Assembly (NCBI GenBank): GCA_947579605.1
Contig: OX388307.1
Coordinates: 27,505,237 to 27,569,236 of the forward strand
Source of the DNA: Athripsodes cinereus
Taxonomy: Eukaryota; Arthropoda; Insecta; Trichoptera; Leptoceridae
Length of the DNA stretch: 64,000 nucleotides
Direction: 5' to 3'
The notes beneath the pieces were generated by a model that was not told where the DNA came from, searched no databases, and was given only the letters and a program-made list of their open reading frames with translations. The position numbers and the translations under genes were made by a program. Below, piece by piece: positions 34,890-45,883 of this stretch. The stretch's first letter is position 1, and each line of letters starts with the position of its first letter.

Positions 34890-35200
34890 TAATGCTGCTG
34901 CTGGAACCATTTACAGAGAGAATAAGCGCTGACACATCACACCATTGCTTAAGGAGCTACGTTGGCTGAGAATCCCAAAGAGAGTAGAGTTCAAACTGTG
35001 CCTCACGGTTCATAAAGCCTTGAGCGGCGCAGCACATCTATACCTCACTGAGCTCTGTCCCATCGACGAAACTCTATAAGGCGACCACAGCGCTCATCTT
35101 CCACCACAACAAACTTGTAGAACCCAACAGGGCAAACACTTCCAAATTTGCAGAGAGGAGCTTCAGTGTCACGGGGGCCAACTGCCTGGAAATGATTACC
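34890..35200 (+). mobile_element. LINE reverse-transcriptase tail (CR1/L2-like), remnant
   Basis: In broken frames it reads VQIAFNAAAGTIYREN, ITPLLKELRWLRIPKRVEFK, LCLTVHKALSGAAHLYLTEL and ERSFSVTGANCLEM. This matches the 'h.tplL..LhWLpv..Ri.fKi..l.yk.l.g.aP.Yl..l.....R.FsvagprlWN' tail of CR1/L2-type LINEs. At least two stops or shifts; dead. Confidence 0.8.
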
Positions 35201-35349
35201 TTCAGCTTTCATGCCGTGATTTCCAATTACTAGTATTTTTTAAAGAATTAACAATAATGTCAGAATTTCCAAAAATTTCTTTGTTAATATTACGTCACAT
35301 TCTCTTTCACTTCTAATAATTTTTAAAATGAAACAAAATATATAATTAT

Positions 35350-35602
35350 TCCACTATTAACTTTATTTATTCTTGCGAACCAGCTTTCAAGAACTTCCGC
35401 TCTGATCGTCAGGCAAAACCAAAATGAACCTTCATTACAAGTTAGGTATGTGACAAATAGAAAACAATAGATTAAAATAATAGCATCGTCTGACCGTCCA
35501 CAGCAGCTCAAAATTATAATAATATGGTTGAAGATACACGATAATAACTCAATTCAAAAATTATTAATATGAACTTCCACCAAGAACCGTCGGTCGATAA
35601 AT
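35350..35602 (-). repeat. CTGATGATG/CTTGGTGGAA-type element, single copy
   Basis: Read on minus, it starts GACGGTTCTTGGTGGAAGTTC, and later has CCTGACGATCAGAGCGGAAG, TTCTTGAAAGCTGGTTCGC and AATAAATAAAG. Both motifs also occur at the 2959-3220 palindrome (GACGGTACTTGGTGGAAATT and GCCTGATGATGAGAGCGG), so they are the two parts of one repeat family. Confidence 0.6.
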
Positions 35603-35674
35603 TAAACTTTACTCTTTCTCTACCCCATTTGGGATATAACGTGATGGTATATTTGTTGTCATCACTTGAAATGT

Positions 35675-35770
35675 TTATATTTTATTTATTTGTACATTGA
35701 TTACAAGCAAATTTATCTAAAAATAAATTTAAATCAATATACAGAGGGTATAGTTCTTCCAGCTAACCCA
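35675..35770 (-). repeat. LINE 3' tail, family A
   Basis: TTTATTTATTTGTACATTGATTACAAGCAA, then AATCAATATACAGAGGG and CCAGCTAACCC. Confidence 0.65.
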
Positions 35771-36529
35771 AAATTATTTATTATATTTAACTCTGTGCTG
35801 CGTACATTCTGTGTATGTTGTAATTACAGTGTGTATTCTATTATAAATATATTCATTTTTCTTCATTTCAAACATGCTATATCACATCACAGCTTTTATT
35901 ATATTACATAGCTTTTTTGATTTGATGTCTTTGTAGCATTTCAGATGTAGTCTTGATTGGTTCATGTGTCATAACATATCGTCGTTGCATATTCAAAAAG
36001 GAACATGTGAATTCATAAATATTTTGACATTACCAGATTAAACTGCTCATAATGACATCATAACCATTTTATAAAGTGATTTTTAGTATCAAATATTAAA
36101 ATTCAATGCTTAAAGAATAATATCATATGTCAATAAAAAGTCCAAACTACAATTTTAATGCCTTAATGAACAGTTTTAAAAGAGTATGCCTAAATACAAA
36201 TGTGTGCACATGTTTCTTTTTGAATATGCAACACGATATAATATTCTTATTGTGTATTGAACAAAAACTGTATGACTAATACAATAAAATATATGTTAAC
36301 TGAATATTATTTATTTATTTGAAATAAATAGACATTATGTATTGAAATTACAATGTTTTTTCCCTTAAATTACATCCTTGTCAAATATATTCCTATAAAA
36401 CTGAGAAACTTTAAATATATCAAGTATTTATTATTGGTAGAAAGTAAAAAAGTAACTCTTTTAATACGCACTGTTTTTAAGTCAATGAGTAGACAATTTT
36501 TTCAAATCTTGTATTCACAATGTGTCACA

Positions 36530-36750
36530 ACTCTTAAATGGAGATGGGTGGGACACATAGCTAGAAGCCCAGATGACAAATGCCTAAAGTCTCTTACATC
36601 TTGGATACCAGGAGTAAAGGAAGACCCCTTAATGAGGTGGAAGGATAATATTACTCGAAAAACTGAGGTCAACAGGATTCAGACGCCGCAGGATCGAATG
36701 GCGTGGAAGGAAACGGAGGAGGCCTTCGTCCAGGAGTGGGCTGAGAAGAA
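36530..36750 (+). mobile_element. LINE reverse-transcriptase C-terminal fragment
   Basis: LKWRWVGHIARSPDDKC, then MRWKDNITRKTEVNR and DRMAWKETEEAFVQEW, the 'l.WrW.GHi.R..d.rw....W.P......GRP..rW.DdI.......W...A.dR..Wk..eeaf...W' ending of a common insect LINE clade. The frame is open for 147 codons (36353-36796), although the first half does not look like RT. Confidence 0.8.
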
Positions 36751-36789
36751 GTTGTGCTTCCAGGCTTGTATTATAATAAAATTTTGGAA

Positions 36790-37153
36790 TAAGTAGATGA
36801 ATGTGTATATTTGGGTAGTCTATTTACGTGAGATGAATGATATGATATTGAAAGAAGAAAATTTGGAAAACTAACAGAAATATTTCTTTTGTAGCTGAAA
36901 GATTGGTGCACTCGGTTAACTTAGTGCCAACACTAATGTATGCAAGTGTGACTTGGACTCAGCTGAAGGAGAATTAAAATGGTATAAATGCACTTGAAGT
37001 GAAGTCATTGAGAAGAATGTGTGGTGAAAGTCTGAGGGACAGATTGTGTAATAGTGTGATCCTTGAAAATTGTTAAATGAAATCTGGGTAGTAACAATAA
37101 TGAAGGTGAACAAACTATGGCAGTTCAGAAACGTGGCCGTCCAAGGATTAAAT
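36790..37153 (+). mobile_element. RTE-like LINE fragment, upstream part
   Basis: Frame-broken matches: CVYLGSLFT near the start, then GINALEVKSLRRMCGESLRD followed by RLCNSVILENC. This is the 'k.inavEm..LR.mcGvsrkDr.RN..vre.c' block of RTE-type reverse transcriptases. It ends at the edge of the small TIR element at 37157. Confidence 0.7.
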
Positions 37154-37156
37154 TAG

Positions 37157-37272
37157 AAAACAAATGTTTTTTTCCGCTATATTGATTTTTCACATCGATC
37201 AGATTGACAATGTCCTTGAAAGACAAAAGATGTCTCTATAAGAATCAATATTGGGAAAAAAACATTTGTTTT
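37157..37272. mobile_element. Small MITE, 116 bp, 30-bp TIRs
   Basis: AAAACAAATGTTTTTTTCC ... TATTGATT is matched by the reverse complement of AATCAATATTGGG ... CATTTGTTTT. Its middle (GACAATGTCCTTGAAAGAC) is the same word as the edge of the minisatellite element at 5272-5896. Confidence 0.8.
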
Positions 37273-37289
37273 AGTTTAAAAATAATATA

Positions 37290-37450
37290 GTGTTTGAAAG
37301 AGTGCAATAAAGCAATTTGCGAAATAAAGTTTGGTGATGAATGTTTGGAGCAAGTAAGCGAGTATGTACATTTGAGAAGTTTGTTTGCAAGGGATGGAAG
37401 ATGCTTTAGGGACATTGAAAGAAGGAAATTGTGGAATCTTAGAAGTATTT
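37290..37450 (+). mobile_element. RTE-like LINE fragment, second piece
   Basis: CNKAICEIKFGDECLEQVSE and YVHLRSLFARDGRC, RDIERR match the 'i..ng..leqv.efvYLGslf..dG....dIerRi' block. This block normally precedes the block found upstream at 36790-37153, so these are two rearranged copies rather than one element cut by the MITE. Confidence 0.7.
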
Positions 37451-37689
37451 GTTTGGCAAGGTTGTTAAAAACAAAACATTTTTTGTCAAAAATGTCAATT
37501 TATTTAAAAAAAAAATATTTTCAACAGCCGGGAAAGATTTTAGAAATGAGTTTTCCATACAACAAAATTTTATTATTCAAAGCAAACAAGAAATATATTG
37601 TTTTATTAAGAAGATATAACAAAAATGAGAATCAAATTTATTAATTAGATTAGAGAATTAGGCAATACAAAAATAATAAATAAACAAAA

Positions 37690-37835
37690 TATAATGTCGT
37701 GGTTAGATGGAAGTAATCACTTTATAGTGATAATCTCGCCACTGCATATCGTCCTAGATTTTTTAAATTTCATATTGTTTTGTTTACACTGTTATATAAT
37801 ATGATGTGCAAAAAGAATAAATAAATAGTAAGTTT
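37690..37835 (+). repeat. LINE 3' tail, family A variant
   Basis: TCGTGGTTAGATGGAAGTAA, AGTGATAATCTCGCCACTGC and ATGATGTGCAAAAAGAATAA. It forms a subfamily with 43349-43463. Confidence 0.75.
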
Positions 37836-38289
37836 CAGTGAGACGTCTGATTTTGTTTGTCAGGACTTAAGCTCGTATTCTAAAACAATACTTACGCATA
37901 GCGACCGCCAACGCTATTTTAAGTAAATATCTATCGCTATGCGAAGTAAACCATATTCTAAAACAACACTTAGCTGTGCAGTCCACACACTGCTCGTGAT
38001 TAGTCAATTCGCAATCGTTGATTAATCACTACTGAATGGATTTTGCGAGTCTTTCACAGGGCGACGAAATAAATATCGAGGTCTATCAATCATTACGTTC
38101 AGGCGCTCATCAAATTTGTCTTCACTTTCATAATGAGACATAATTTTTTATTATAAATAGAGTAAAATATACTAAATAATTTTAACTAACAAAACTAATA
38201 TTATAACAAAACAACGTGTTGATAATAACAGCAGCTACACTATGCATATCATCATTGCATATTCAAAAAGAGATGTGAGCACATTTTTA

Positions 38290-38440
38290 TTTGGGTATGA
38301 TGCTGCGCGCCGGTGCACCCGGCAGAGACCTGTAATTTACGTAATACTGGAGAGACGACGGTCCTGGCTGGAACATGTTCTGAGAATGCCCAATGATAGT
38401 TTCCAAAAAGAGCGCTGTTCTAATCCAATCCAATGCTAGA
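38290..38440 (+). mobile_element. LINE C-terminal scrap
   Basis: ERRRSWLEHVLRMPNDSFQK fits the 'rrW.WlGHvlRMp.drlpk' motif of LINE reverse-transcriptase tails. Only about 50 codons remain. Confidence 0.65.
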
Positions 38441-39470
38441 GCATAAAATATGAACTTAGATGCCCGATTTTTCTAATTATCTTCAATATGTTTATCGGGG
38501 TGCCCACTTTTTAAAATCCGCTTAACATTGTGATTGTCTGTTAACACAAATATTCATAGTTTGCTTTACATCCAAGCATGTAACAAATTCGGGGCATCTG
38601 AAAATATAATATTACTTATTGTACATAATTATAAAAAAAACTACTTATTTAAGTGAAAAAGTATTCCTCCAACCTAGATAGGTGTATTCATAACCTATGA
38701 ATTAAATTTCAATAATTTAACACATATTGAGTAAACTATTACAAAAAAGTCTCAATTTAATTGTGTGTTGAGACTTAAATATTATTTTGGATAATATTAA
38801 AAATGGATAAAACACATGCTTCGATGGGCATGTCGAATAGCCAAAACATTCAACATTAATGGCTTACATATGGTTTGCTTTGTCACACAAACTGTTGTTG
38901 AGATAATTCCACCATATAATGTTATAAATATAACTTATAAAGTATTATTTTCAATTGCTAACGCGTTCATAGAATAATAAATATACCAAAATAACATATA
39001 ATTATACTAAAGTACACAAACGCACATGACAGTAACGAGCTAACGAAAGAAGAGCTGTCAGTGGTAGAATTCATAGACAAAAATCATGTCAGTGCAAAGG
39101 TATTTTAAAATATTATTTATAAGTTAATTGCACTGTTATACATCAATATATAGTATAAATTTCATTTCTTTTTATCAAAAAATTATTTTAGGTTTATAAA
39201 AAATGTTGAAATACGGTGATATCACGTGAATTTTAAGAATTAATAATTTAGTTGTCGTCCTTGTTAGGTTGGTACCCATAGATAACGGCGTTAGGAAATA
39301 CATCTCTAAATTAAGACGTCTTAAAGATAAGATTAGATTCAGTTCAAGACTAGATTTTGTCGGGAGTGCCATCTTCTAGTCTTGATCTAATCTTGATCTT
39401 AAGATCGAATCTAATCTTAATTGAATTCAAGAGTAGCCCTGCTGGTATATAAAACATTCATTCACCCATA

Positions 39471-39968
39471 TAGTGTTGTGGAATTCTTAAAAAATAATTT
39501 TGGAGAAATTTACCGAGAAATTTCTCGGTAAATTTCTCGAAGTAGAGAATTTACGGAGATTTTTTTTTATTTTTTACTTAACAGTATAATAATAATGAAT
39601 AATTTATTCAATCAATCAATAACAATTTACAAATTTTGAGACAATTTATCACCAATATGGCTACAATTAATTATGGAAATAAAAAAATGTTAGGTTCCTA
39701 CCAAAAAGTGCTAATAACTGATGGAAAATATTTTTGTTATAAAAATTTATTTATGAAAATATTTATGGAAAAAAGTGTTCATAACCTCTGATTTGGGCCT
39801 TAATCAGCCCCACAAATTTTTGGATCAATCAGGTTGGCTGCGAAGTGTACTGGGCGAAAGGTCATAATACCACTAAGAAAAATTATGGAGAGAAATTTCT
39901 CTTCCATCAGAGGAGAAATTCTCAGAGAAATTTCTCGTTCTCGAGAAATTTCTCTTCTCACATCACTA
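39471..39968. mobile_element. hAT-type MITE, 498 bp
   Basis: The left end TAGTGTTGTGGAATTC and right end CACATCACTA (reverse complement TAGTGATGTG) are inverted. The flanks CACCCATA (39463-39470) and CGCCCATA (39969-39976) are an 8-bp duplication with one change. The interior is full of GAGAAATTTCTC palindromes. It starts only 30 bp after the Harbinger-like right end. Confidence 0.82.
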
Positions 39969-40584
39969 CGCCCATATAAATTGTTTTCGAGAACATGAGG
40001 TGAAAAAGAAACACCTTCATTGACAGCAAACTATTCATTTATTATATTGACTCTAACATTATTATTATGAAATTTGTAATTAATATTTTTCAATCATTTT
40101 TACTGATTACTGACCTCAAGATCTCAAAAAGAAACACAACTGGATAGTTATTTTTAGTCATGTTTATATTTCATATAATGAAGTAGAATATAAATTAGAA
40201 ATTACTTTTATTCATGATTAAATTCTTTTTAATATACTTTATATTATTCTATTCTTTATACTATTCTTTTTAGAAAATCTGAAACATTTTTTAATTTAAA
40301 CAGAATTTATAAAATTCTTACTTTTTTTAATGTCTTAATCCGTAATCCAGTATGAATAGGTTTATTATTTTACGATTTTTTGCTACAATCGGATGTCGGA
40401 GACTAGATCTACATACTAACGAAGAAGTATAAATGTTGCTTATTTTTTTAGCTTTAGCTTTTGCTGAAGTCTTTACTTTTGCTGAAGCCTTGTAGGCAAT
40501 TAGGTGTCGTGGGGTCGATTCCCGGAGAGTACATAATGTTTGTGATCGTTTCCGGAGTTGAATTTATTAGAATGATTTTTTTAA

Positions 40585-40632
40585 AAGATATATCTGGGTT
40601 TTGTTATATACCCAAATACAACCAAATATAAT
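40585..40632 (-). repeat. Family C SINE, 3' module fragment
   Basis: AAGATATATCTGGGTTTTGT followed by ATATACCCAAATACAAC is the reverse complement of the family C tail. Just upstream (40494-40545) a plus-oriented tRNA-like word GGGGTCGATTCCCGG may belong to a different SINE. Confidence 0.6.
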
Positions 40633-41032
40633 CTAGAGTAATTTAATAATAAAAAAAATGATAAATAGCTTTGTTCAAACTATCATTATACCATCACATT
40701 TTTTTTAACAATCCATTACATGTGAAAGATGCCTGCAATAAAAATATAAAAATTTGGAAATGGCACATAACCATACTTTTTGTGGTGTTTGAGATTCGTA
40801 TTTTTTCCTTAAGTTGTTCAATATGAACGTATAAAAGTTTAAAAACTGATTTGTTACAACAAAAATTGATACAAAAATTGAACAAAAATTGATAAACAAA
40901 TTATTTTGATAATTATTACTGTGTATTTTAAATGTTCAATTTAAAAGATTGATAATAATAAGTTATTTTTTGTGTTTGATGTAAAACTATTTTTCACCTC
41001 ACGGGGTTTTCGACTCGTCGTCTCTAGAGTGT

Positions 41033-41133
41033 TGTGACGTCACAATTTCTAAAAAAAAATTGTACGTATTGACAGTGATACACTACCTACTACCGTCAAT
41101 AAAATTTTAAAATATTCGAAATAGTGACGTCAT
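41033..41133. promoter_or_regulatory. Two full CRE-like TGACGTCA palindromes
   Basis: TTGTGACGTCACAA (centre about 41039) is a 14-bp perfect palindrome, and AGTGACGTCAT follows about 90 bp later. TGACGTCA is the CREB/ATF consensus. Position within a large intron of a cyclic-nucleotide signalling gene is suggestive only; the sites may come from an old repeat. Confidence 0.25.
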
Positions 41134-42270
41134 ATCATAAAAAAGAAGCGAAATCACCTGATCGCCACTCTATTTATTTTTCTCCATATTAATGAAATTG
41201 TTTAAAGTTGTACACTACCTAACCGACCGTTACATTCGTTGATTCTATCATCAATGGCTCAACAACTCATATCGGATCTTGTTATCCTTTAGAGAATAGT
41301 TACAACCATGACAAAGTAAAAATATTGATTTACGGTGTCCGTCTGTAGAGACACGAGTAGTCGTCTAGGTATGAATAGGTGTTTACCTCTCAGAGATATT
41401 TTGTTGTACCCATTTGTTAGTGGTGTCGTCTTCAGTCCGTAGTCCGTTTTCCTTAACCACAATTTGACACCTAATATTTTATATGGTCAGTCTTCTCGTT
41501 TAGTGTAGAATTGAATTCGAACATTCCTCATTAATTATAAACCATCTTGAGGCTCTGTTCAATTATATATAAACCCCCTTAAACATGTTTTTATTGTCAA
41601 TATATCCTCTGCGGTTCCTCATTTTAGTCTATGTTTCATTAAAATAAATGTAATAGTTTCTTGACCAAAATGAGAACTGATCTTTCGACCAAATGGTGAT
41701 AACGACATTAAATCGTCAGGAATGTTGTGGAAAGACGGTAACCAACTAGTGCAAAAATGTTGTTAAAAATAGAGACTGATTTCTGCGCTATGCTACTATC
41801 AGAATCGTTGAAGAGCTATTGGATTAAAAAGTTTTTTAAATGTACAAAATATTAATTAAAAATGAATATTAAAATTTCTTAAAATCTCTCAGTATCGATA
41901 AATAAATGGTTGTGCACCTCGGAAATTTTCTTTTTCTGTCTTTTCGAGTTATATCATACAAACGGTCGAGTAAGGGATGAAAATTCCATGTTTCCGTATT
42001 TCTTTATAAAAAATTAACATAAAAAGTAAAGGTTTCATCATTCCAAATTATGGAAACTTATTTCATTATATCGTTGTTCCATTTGAATAAATATAAAGTA
42101 ATTTTTCATATTTTGTGATGAATCATAAGATACAAGCCTAGGGAGCATTAAATAACAAATGTTCTGTACGTGATGGTTAGAAGGATAGAATAATATATTA
42201 TCCAAGCATAAAGTAATTCTGTTCCTGTTTCACATTTCAGATTTGTATAACTTTTATTTCACTATGGCAG

Positions 42271-42440
42271 GTGTTCGAAAAAAATGAGACATTTTACATC
42301 TTAAATTCAGCGTTGAGGTTTGCCACCCATCCTGAATGTCTTGATTTTATATTGGCACGGAGAGGACAGTTTGCATATTTCTTACATGCAGCTGATCTGC
42401 TGGCTACCCCACTTGTGGGATGTGCCGTGATGGTATAATA
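42271..42440 (-). repeat. SINE-like family B copy
   Basis: ACATCTTAAATTCAGCGTTG, AGGTTTGCCACCCATCC, GGCACGGAGAGGACAG, CAGCTGATCTGCTGGC and GGATGTGCCGTGATGG, the complete reverse-oriented core. Confidence 0.78.
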
Positions 42441-42929
42441 ATAATAATTATTTCACTATTTTTTTTACTATGTCTCATGTAATTTACCCAACGTAGCTTG
42501 GATATTTTATGGCTTTTTCACTCAATTCACTGAACTCAGTCCAGTACAATTTGCATACATTTTCGATACCTATTCAAAAGCACTGCCTAACAAATATAAT
42601 AAAAGTATTGCGCATCTGAAGACTAGAGCTTTGGATCTGTTTAAACTTTTATATGTAGGTATATATTTGTTTATTCAACGATAAACGACCCCCGTAGGCA
42701 AATATCTCAAATAGTAAAATTATTGAGTTTGTTAGAAGAAATAGTGCCTCTGGTACAAACAAACAAATATGTCCAAATTCATCTAGTATAGATAAAGTTT
42801 TTTATTTGCTTATAATAAAACTTTTTAATTTTAATTACCATTAGTTTTTACCTACTTGCATTGTATAAAATCATATATATAAAGAGAACAAAATTTTGTA
42901 TTTGGTTAGTTTGAAAAAGACAAAACATG

Positions 42930-43082
42930 TCGAAACCGTAGACAAACCGTACTAAGCGATCGACTACTGGCGAACTTTTCGACTAACTACCTACATGCAC
43001 CGTGTAATTTTGCGTTATTGTTGCGGTTATAGTCGAAAATTCGTTTGTAGTCGCCAATTACGTGTTTGTCTAGGGGGTCTGA
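42930..43082. repeat. Imperfect inverted repeat, probable MITE remnant
   Basis: GACAAACCGTAC ... CGACTACTGGCGAACTTTTCGACTA is partly mirrored by TAGTCGAAAATTCG ... GTAGTCGCC ... GTGTTTGTC. Arms of about 45 bp are diverged. No duplication was recognised. Confidence 0.5.
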
Positions 43083-43348
43083 TCACTGAATAAAAGTACA
43101 CAGTAAAGCTCTACAAAGCTTTTGTTTTTATTTACATTAAATTATGGTGTTCTACAAAATAAGCAGTAATAAAATACAAGTATTTAATATTGTTATATTT
43201 GTATGTAAAATTACTTGTAATGGTAAATTTCAAAAACCTCGTGGTATGAATTAGGTTTTATCATCGCAAAAAATGTTCTGAACTGACTATGTAGAAATTT
43301 GGAACTAACTTTAATTTTTCCTGTAGGTACTTTGAAAAGTGAGTTAAG

Positions 43349-43463
43349 ATAGTGATAATCTCGCCACTGCATATCATTCTAGTATTTTAAATTTTATATT
43401 GTTTTGTTAACAATGTTATATAATGATGATGTGCAGAAAGAATATATAAATAAATAAAAATTA
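43349..43463 (+). repeat. LINE 3' tail, family A variant
   Basis: GATAGTGATAATCTCGCCAC, GCATATCATTCTAG, and TGATGATGTGCAGAAAGAAT with a final (AATA)n. Confidence 0.72.
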
Positions 43464-44349
43464 AGTTGGTTTCGAAAAAGCGCAGTAGACAGATCACCGT
43501 CCTTGTTCATATAACACAATGGTACGATATCTTTCAACATGATCCGATACTATTACATTGTGAATGCTTCAAAATTATCTGTAAAAAAAGCATTCAGATT
43601 GGTCATCTTAGATATTAAAAAGACGTTGGACTTCAATTACTTACAAAACCATTACGTCAGTTGATTCAGTTATTACTTCCTTTACAAATACAAACAGTTG
43701 TTAACTCGCCTATAGCTCTATGGAGTAATTAGAGATGTTTGAATTGAGCAAAAATCAAATGTCCTTAGAAAGGGTTCAATATATTAATCCGTTAATTAAC
43801 AACACATGAAACAAATGGTTTTCTGGTGTAAATATTGTACGCAGAATGTAGGTATATTAACACTTTCCAAGTAATCCCAAAACTTCTTTGACCACGCAGG
43901 TAGATTTATTATGTGTATTTGACATTGAAGTGAATATTATTATCTCGCTTCTACTAGGCAGGAGACATTGACATGCGTAGTTGAATCGGGATGAAATGGT
44001 ACTCACGTGTATTAATTATCACAGTTTCGAATATTCTGAAAAAATATCAAAGACTCGTATTGGCTTTCTATCCATTCTGATTTTCTTACTTAGTATTTGT
44101 CTCTAATTAGAATACGTCTCCATATTTTCTAATATTGCTCAAAATGATTTAAATGACATCAAATCTACACATGTTTATAGAGTGGAATGTGGCTTTTACA
44201 TGACGCTTGAAACATTTTGAAAAGCATTTAGTTCAGACTCTACAAGCATGTGTGCAAAACTTTTCAATCATGCCTTTTAGTTGTTTTTTTAAATATTCTA
44301 TATTTTCAAGTGTAACTTTGTGGAAATACATTATAAAAGATAATATTTA

Positions 44350-44445
44350 AATTAAAACACTGTTTAATTCCACTATGAGATTGCTTTAATTAAAACGTTT
44401 TCGACTACAATGTAGTCATCATCAGTAATAACACAATACTAAATC
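44350..44445 (-). repeat. Element tail with CTGATGATGACTACATTG motif
   Basis: Read on minus: TGATGATGACTACATTGTAG, CGAAAACGTTTTAATTAAAG, then AATCTCATAGTGGAATTAAA and ACAGTG. The layout (CTGATGATG, GAAACG-like stem, then a short tail) parallels the foldback family of 597-1002 and 2989-3220. The superfamily (perhaps Penelope-like) is a guess. Confidence 0.45.
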
Positions 44446-44496
44446 TAAAATTAAAGGACATACAACAATATTAAAAAAATTTAAGGAGTGTTTTTT

Positions 44497-44580
44497 TTAT
44501 TATTTTATTTACATCAACATACGGCGTGAGCCTTTTACATGTTAATCAACAGTATAATAGACAATAAACACAAACAGATA
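44497..44580 (+). repeat. Dispersed copy of the 2353-2795 tandem unit
   Basis: TTACATCAACATACGGCGTG, AGCCTTTTACATGTTAATCA and AGTATAATAGACAA match the array unit at 2.35-2.8 kb. It probably marks a retroelement 3' region. Confidence 0.75.
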
Positions 44581-45168
44581 CGATAATCAAAAATCACAAG
44601 TCAAGTATATATTAATTATGTTAAATTTAGAGTAGGTAATTAATAATACCAAACAGTCAAAAAATAAAAAAAATGCAAAACAGAAGAAGTCAATGGGAAA
44701 CATTAAATCTACGATAAATAAATTACATTAATTATGTCAATACAAACAAACATGAATATGTCAAGAAACAAAACAACAATTCCGAACAAAAAAAACAAAG
44801 ATAATAATTATGCTATAAGGAAAATTAGAATTTCAACAGGTGAGAATAAATATAGTACAAAATAATAAACACGAATTAAATTATTACAAGATAGAACGGA
44901 AATTATTTTAAAAACAAAGAAAAAAGAAATGAGAAAAGTCAATAAAATAAAGTAAAATAAAATTGTCAATGAACATATAGAATACATTGATTAATAAGAA
45001 AAAGAAGAAGTAATGTAATTTTGAAGCCATGAAGACATATTGAAGACTTATATAGTTCATCTACTCATCCACCAATACAGTAAACATAAAGAATTATTCA
45101 AGAAATAACTCTTATAAAATAGTTTTTGTATGTCATTCTCACATTTATAAGCATTTTTTGTCCATTAG

Positions 45169-45354
45169 ATGCAATCATGTCGTGCCAGTCTTCTTCTTCA
45201 GGGAGCAACTCAAGGTACAACCGAAGGTGGAGGAGGAACACAAGGCAGAGCGTATACACAGATCGCTCTTTACAGAGGAAACGTAGTTGCACTGAAGCCA
45301 GTTCATAAGAAGAGTGTCGACATCACGAGAGCTATAAGAAAGGAACTAAAACAA
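45169..45354 (+). CDS. Receptor guanylate cyclase exon 9 (start of kinase-homology domain)
   Basis: Acceptor TCCATTAG, donor GTAAGT; phase 0 both sides, 62 codons. After a Gly/Thr/Gln-rich stretch (LLLQGATQGTTEGGGGTQG) in place of a clear P-loop comes AYTQIALYRGNVVALKPVHK. This fits the family pattern 'lYkGn.VAvK', where the Lys of VALK corresponds to the kinase beta-3 lysine. It ends with the alpha-C helix RAIRKELKQ. The first codon is ATG, but this is an internal exon: it joins exon 8 in frame and follows a good polypyrimidine-AG. A shorter transcript starting here is possible but unsupported. Confidence 0.93.
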
Positions 45355-45883
45355 GTAAGTGCTATATTATTTCACAACTAGTTAATGTTTTGCAATGATG
45401 TTTTATTTGTATCATCAATCTGGATTATTTCATTATTATTTTCATCTCGACAGACTGTCTGATTTTTTTTTTAATTTTTCTGCTGTTCTAATGTTTTCAT
45501 ATATATATGACAAAGGTCTTCCTGCTGTGTGTGTTTTTATTTTTTATATATGTTTGTATGTTGTATTTTGTCAATTGTTAATCCAATGTCTATATGTGAA
45601 TTGAAATCTATGATTGTGGATCTTTTGATATGTTTTTTTTGGGTATAAAAAAGCTTATTAAAAGCTGTTGACAAATGAATAAATAAATAAACTGATTTAA
45701 TATTGATTTGTATGGAGATAACACTTATAGCTTATGGGATGTGAATTAACATACTCGTATACAGTGATACCTCGACGTATGAGTTTAATTCGTTCCGCAA
45801 CCTTGCTCGTATTTCAAATTACTCGTGTCTAAAAGCAAATTTTCCCATTGAAATTAATTGAACTACCATTAATCAGTCCCAGC

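Larger units (their letters stand above)
33168..39441. mobile_element. Possible Harbinger-like element, 6.3 kb, with nested repeats
   Basis: The left end CAGCCCTACTCCCGACAC (33168) and the right end GAATTCAAGAGTAGCCCTG (to 39441) are imperfect inverted repeats. CTG flanks both (33165-33167 and 39442-39444), as in PIF/Harbinger insertions. Both subterminal regions are crowded with GATCTAATCTTG / ATCTTAA words that could be transposase-binding repeats. No Harbinger transposase was recognised inside. The 98-codon ORF 33666-33962 is unidentified. The two ends may instead belong to separate copies. Confidence 0.45.
30128..45168. other. Intron 8 of the cyclase gene (15.0 kb), transposon-dense
   Basis: Phase-0 intron between the juxtamembrane exon and the kinase-homology exons. 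It contains a piggyBac derivative, a possible Harbinger-like element with many nested repeats, a hAT-type MITE, several LINE pieces, SINE-like copies and two full TGACGTCA sites. 40700-42260, 42450-42900, 43470-44340 and 44590-45160 show no recognisable gene. I found no missed exon, but phase-0 exons could hide here because NPR-type proteins vary in length at this point. Confidence 0.75.

Noticed and set aside
45126..45381. Three overlapping ORFs around exon 9, one starting with ATG at 45169
   Set aside because: The exon 9 frame joins exons 8 and 10 exactly; the other frames are shadows and the ATG is internal to the receptor.
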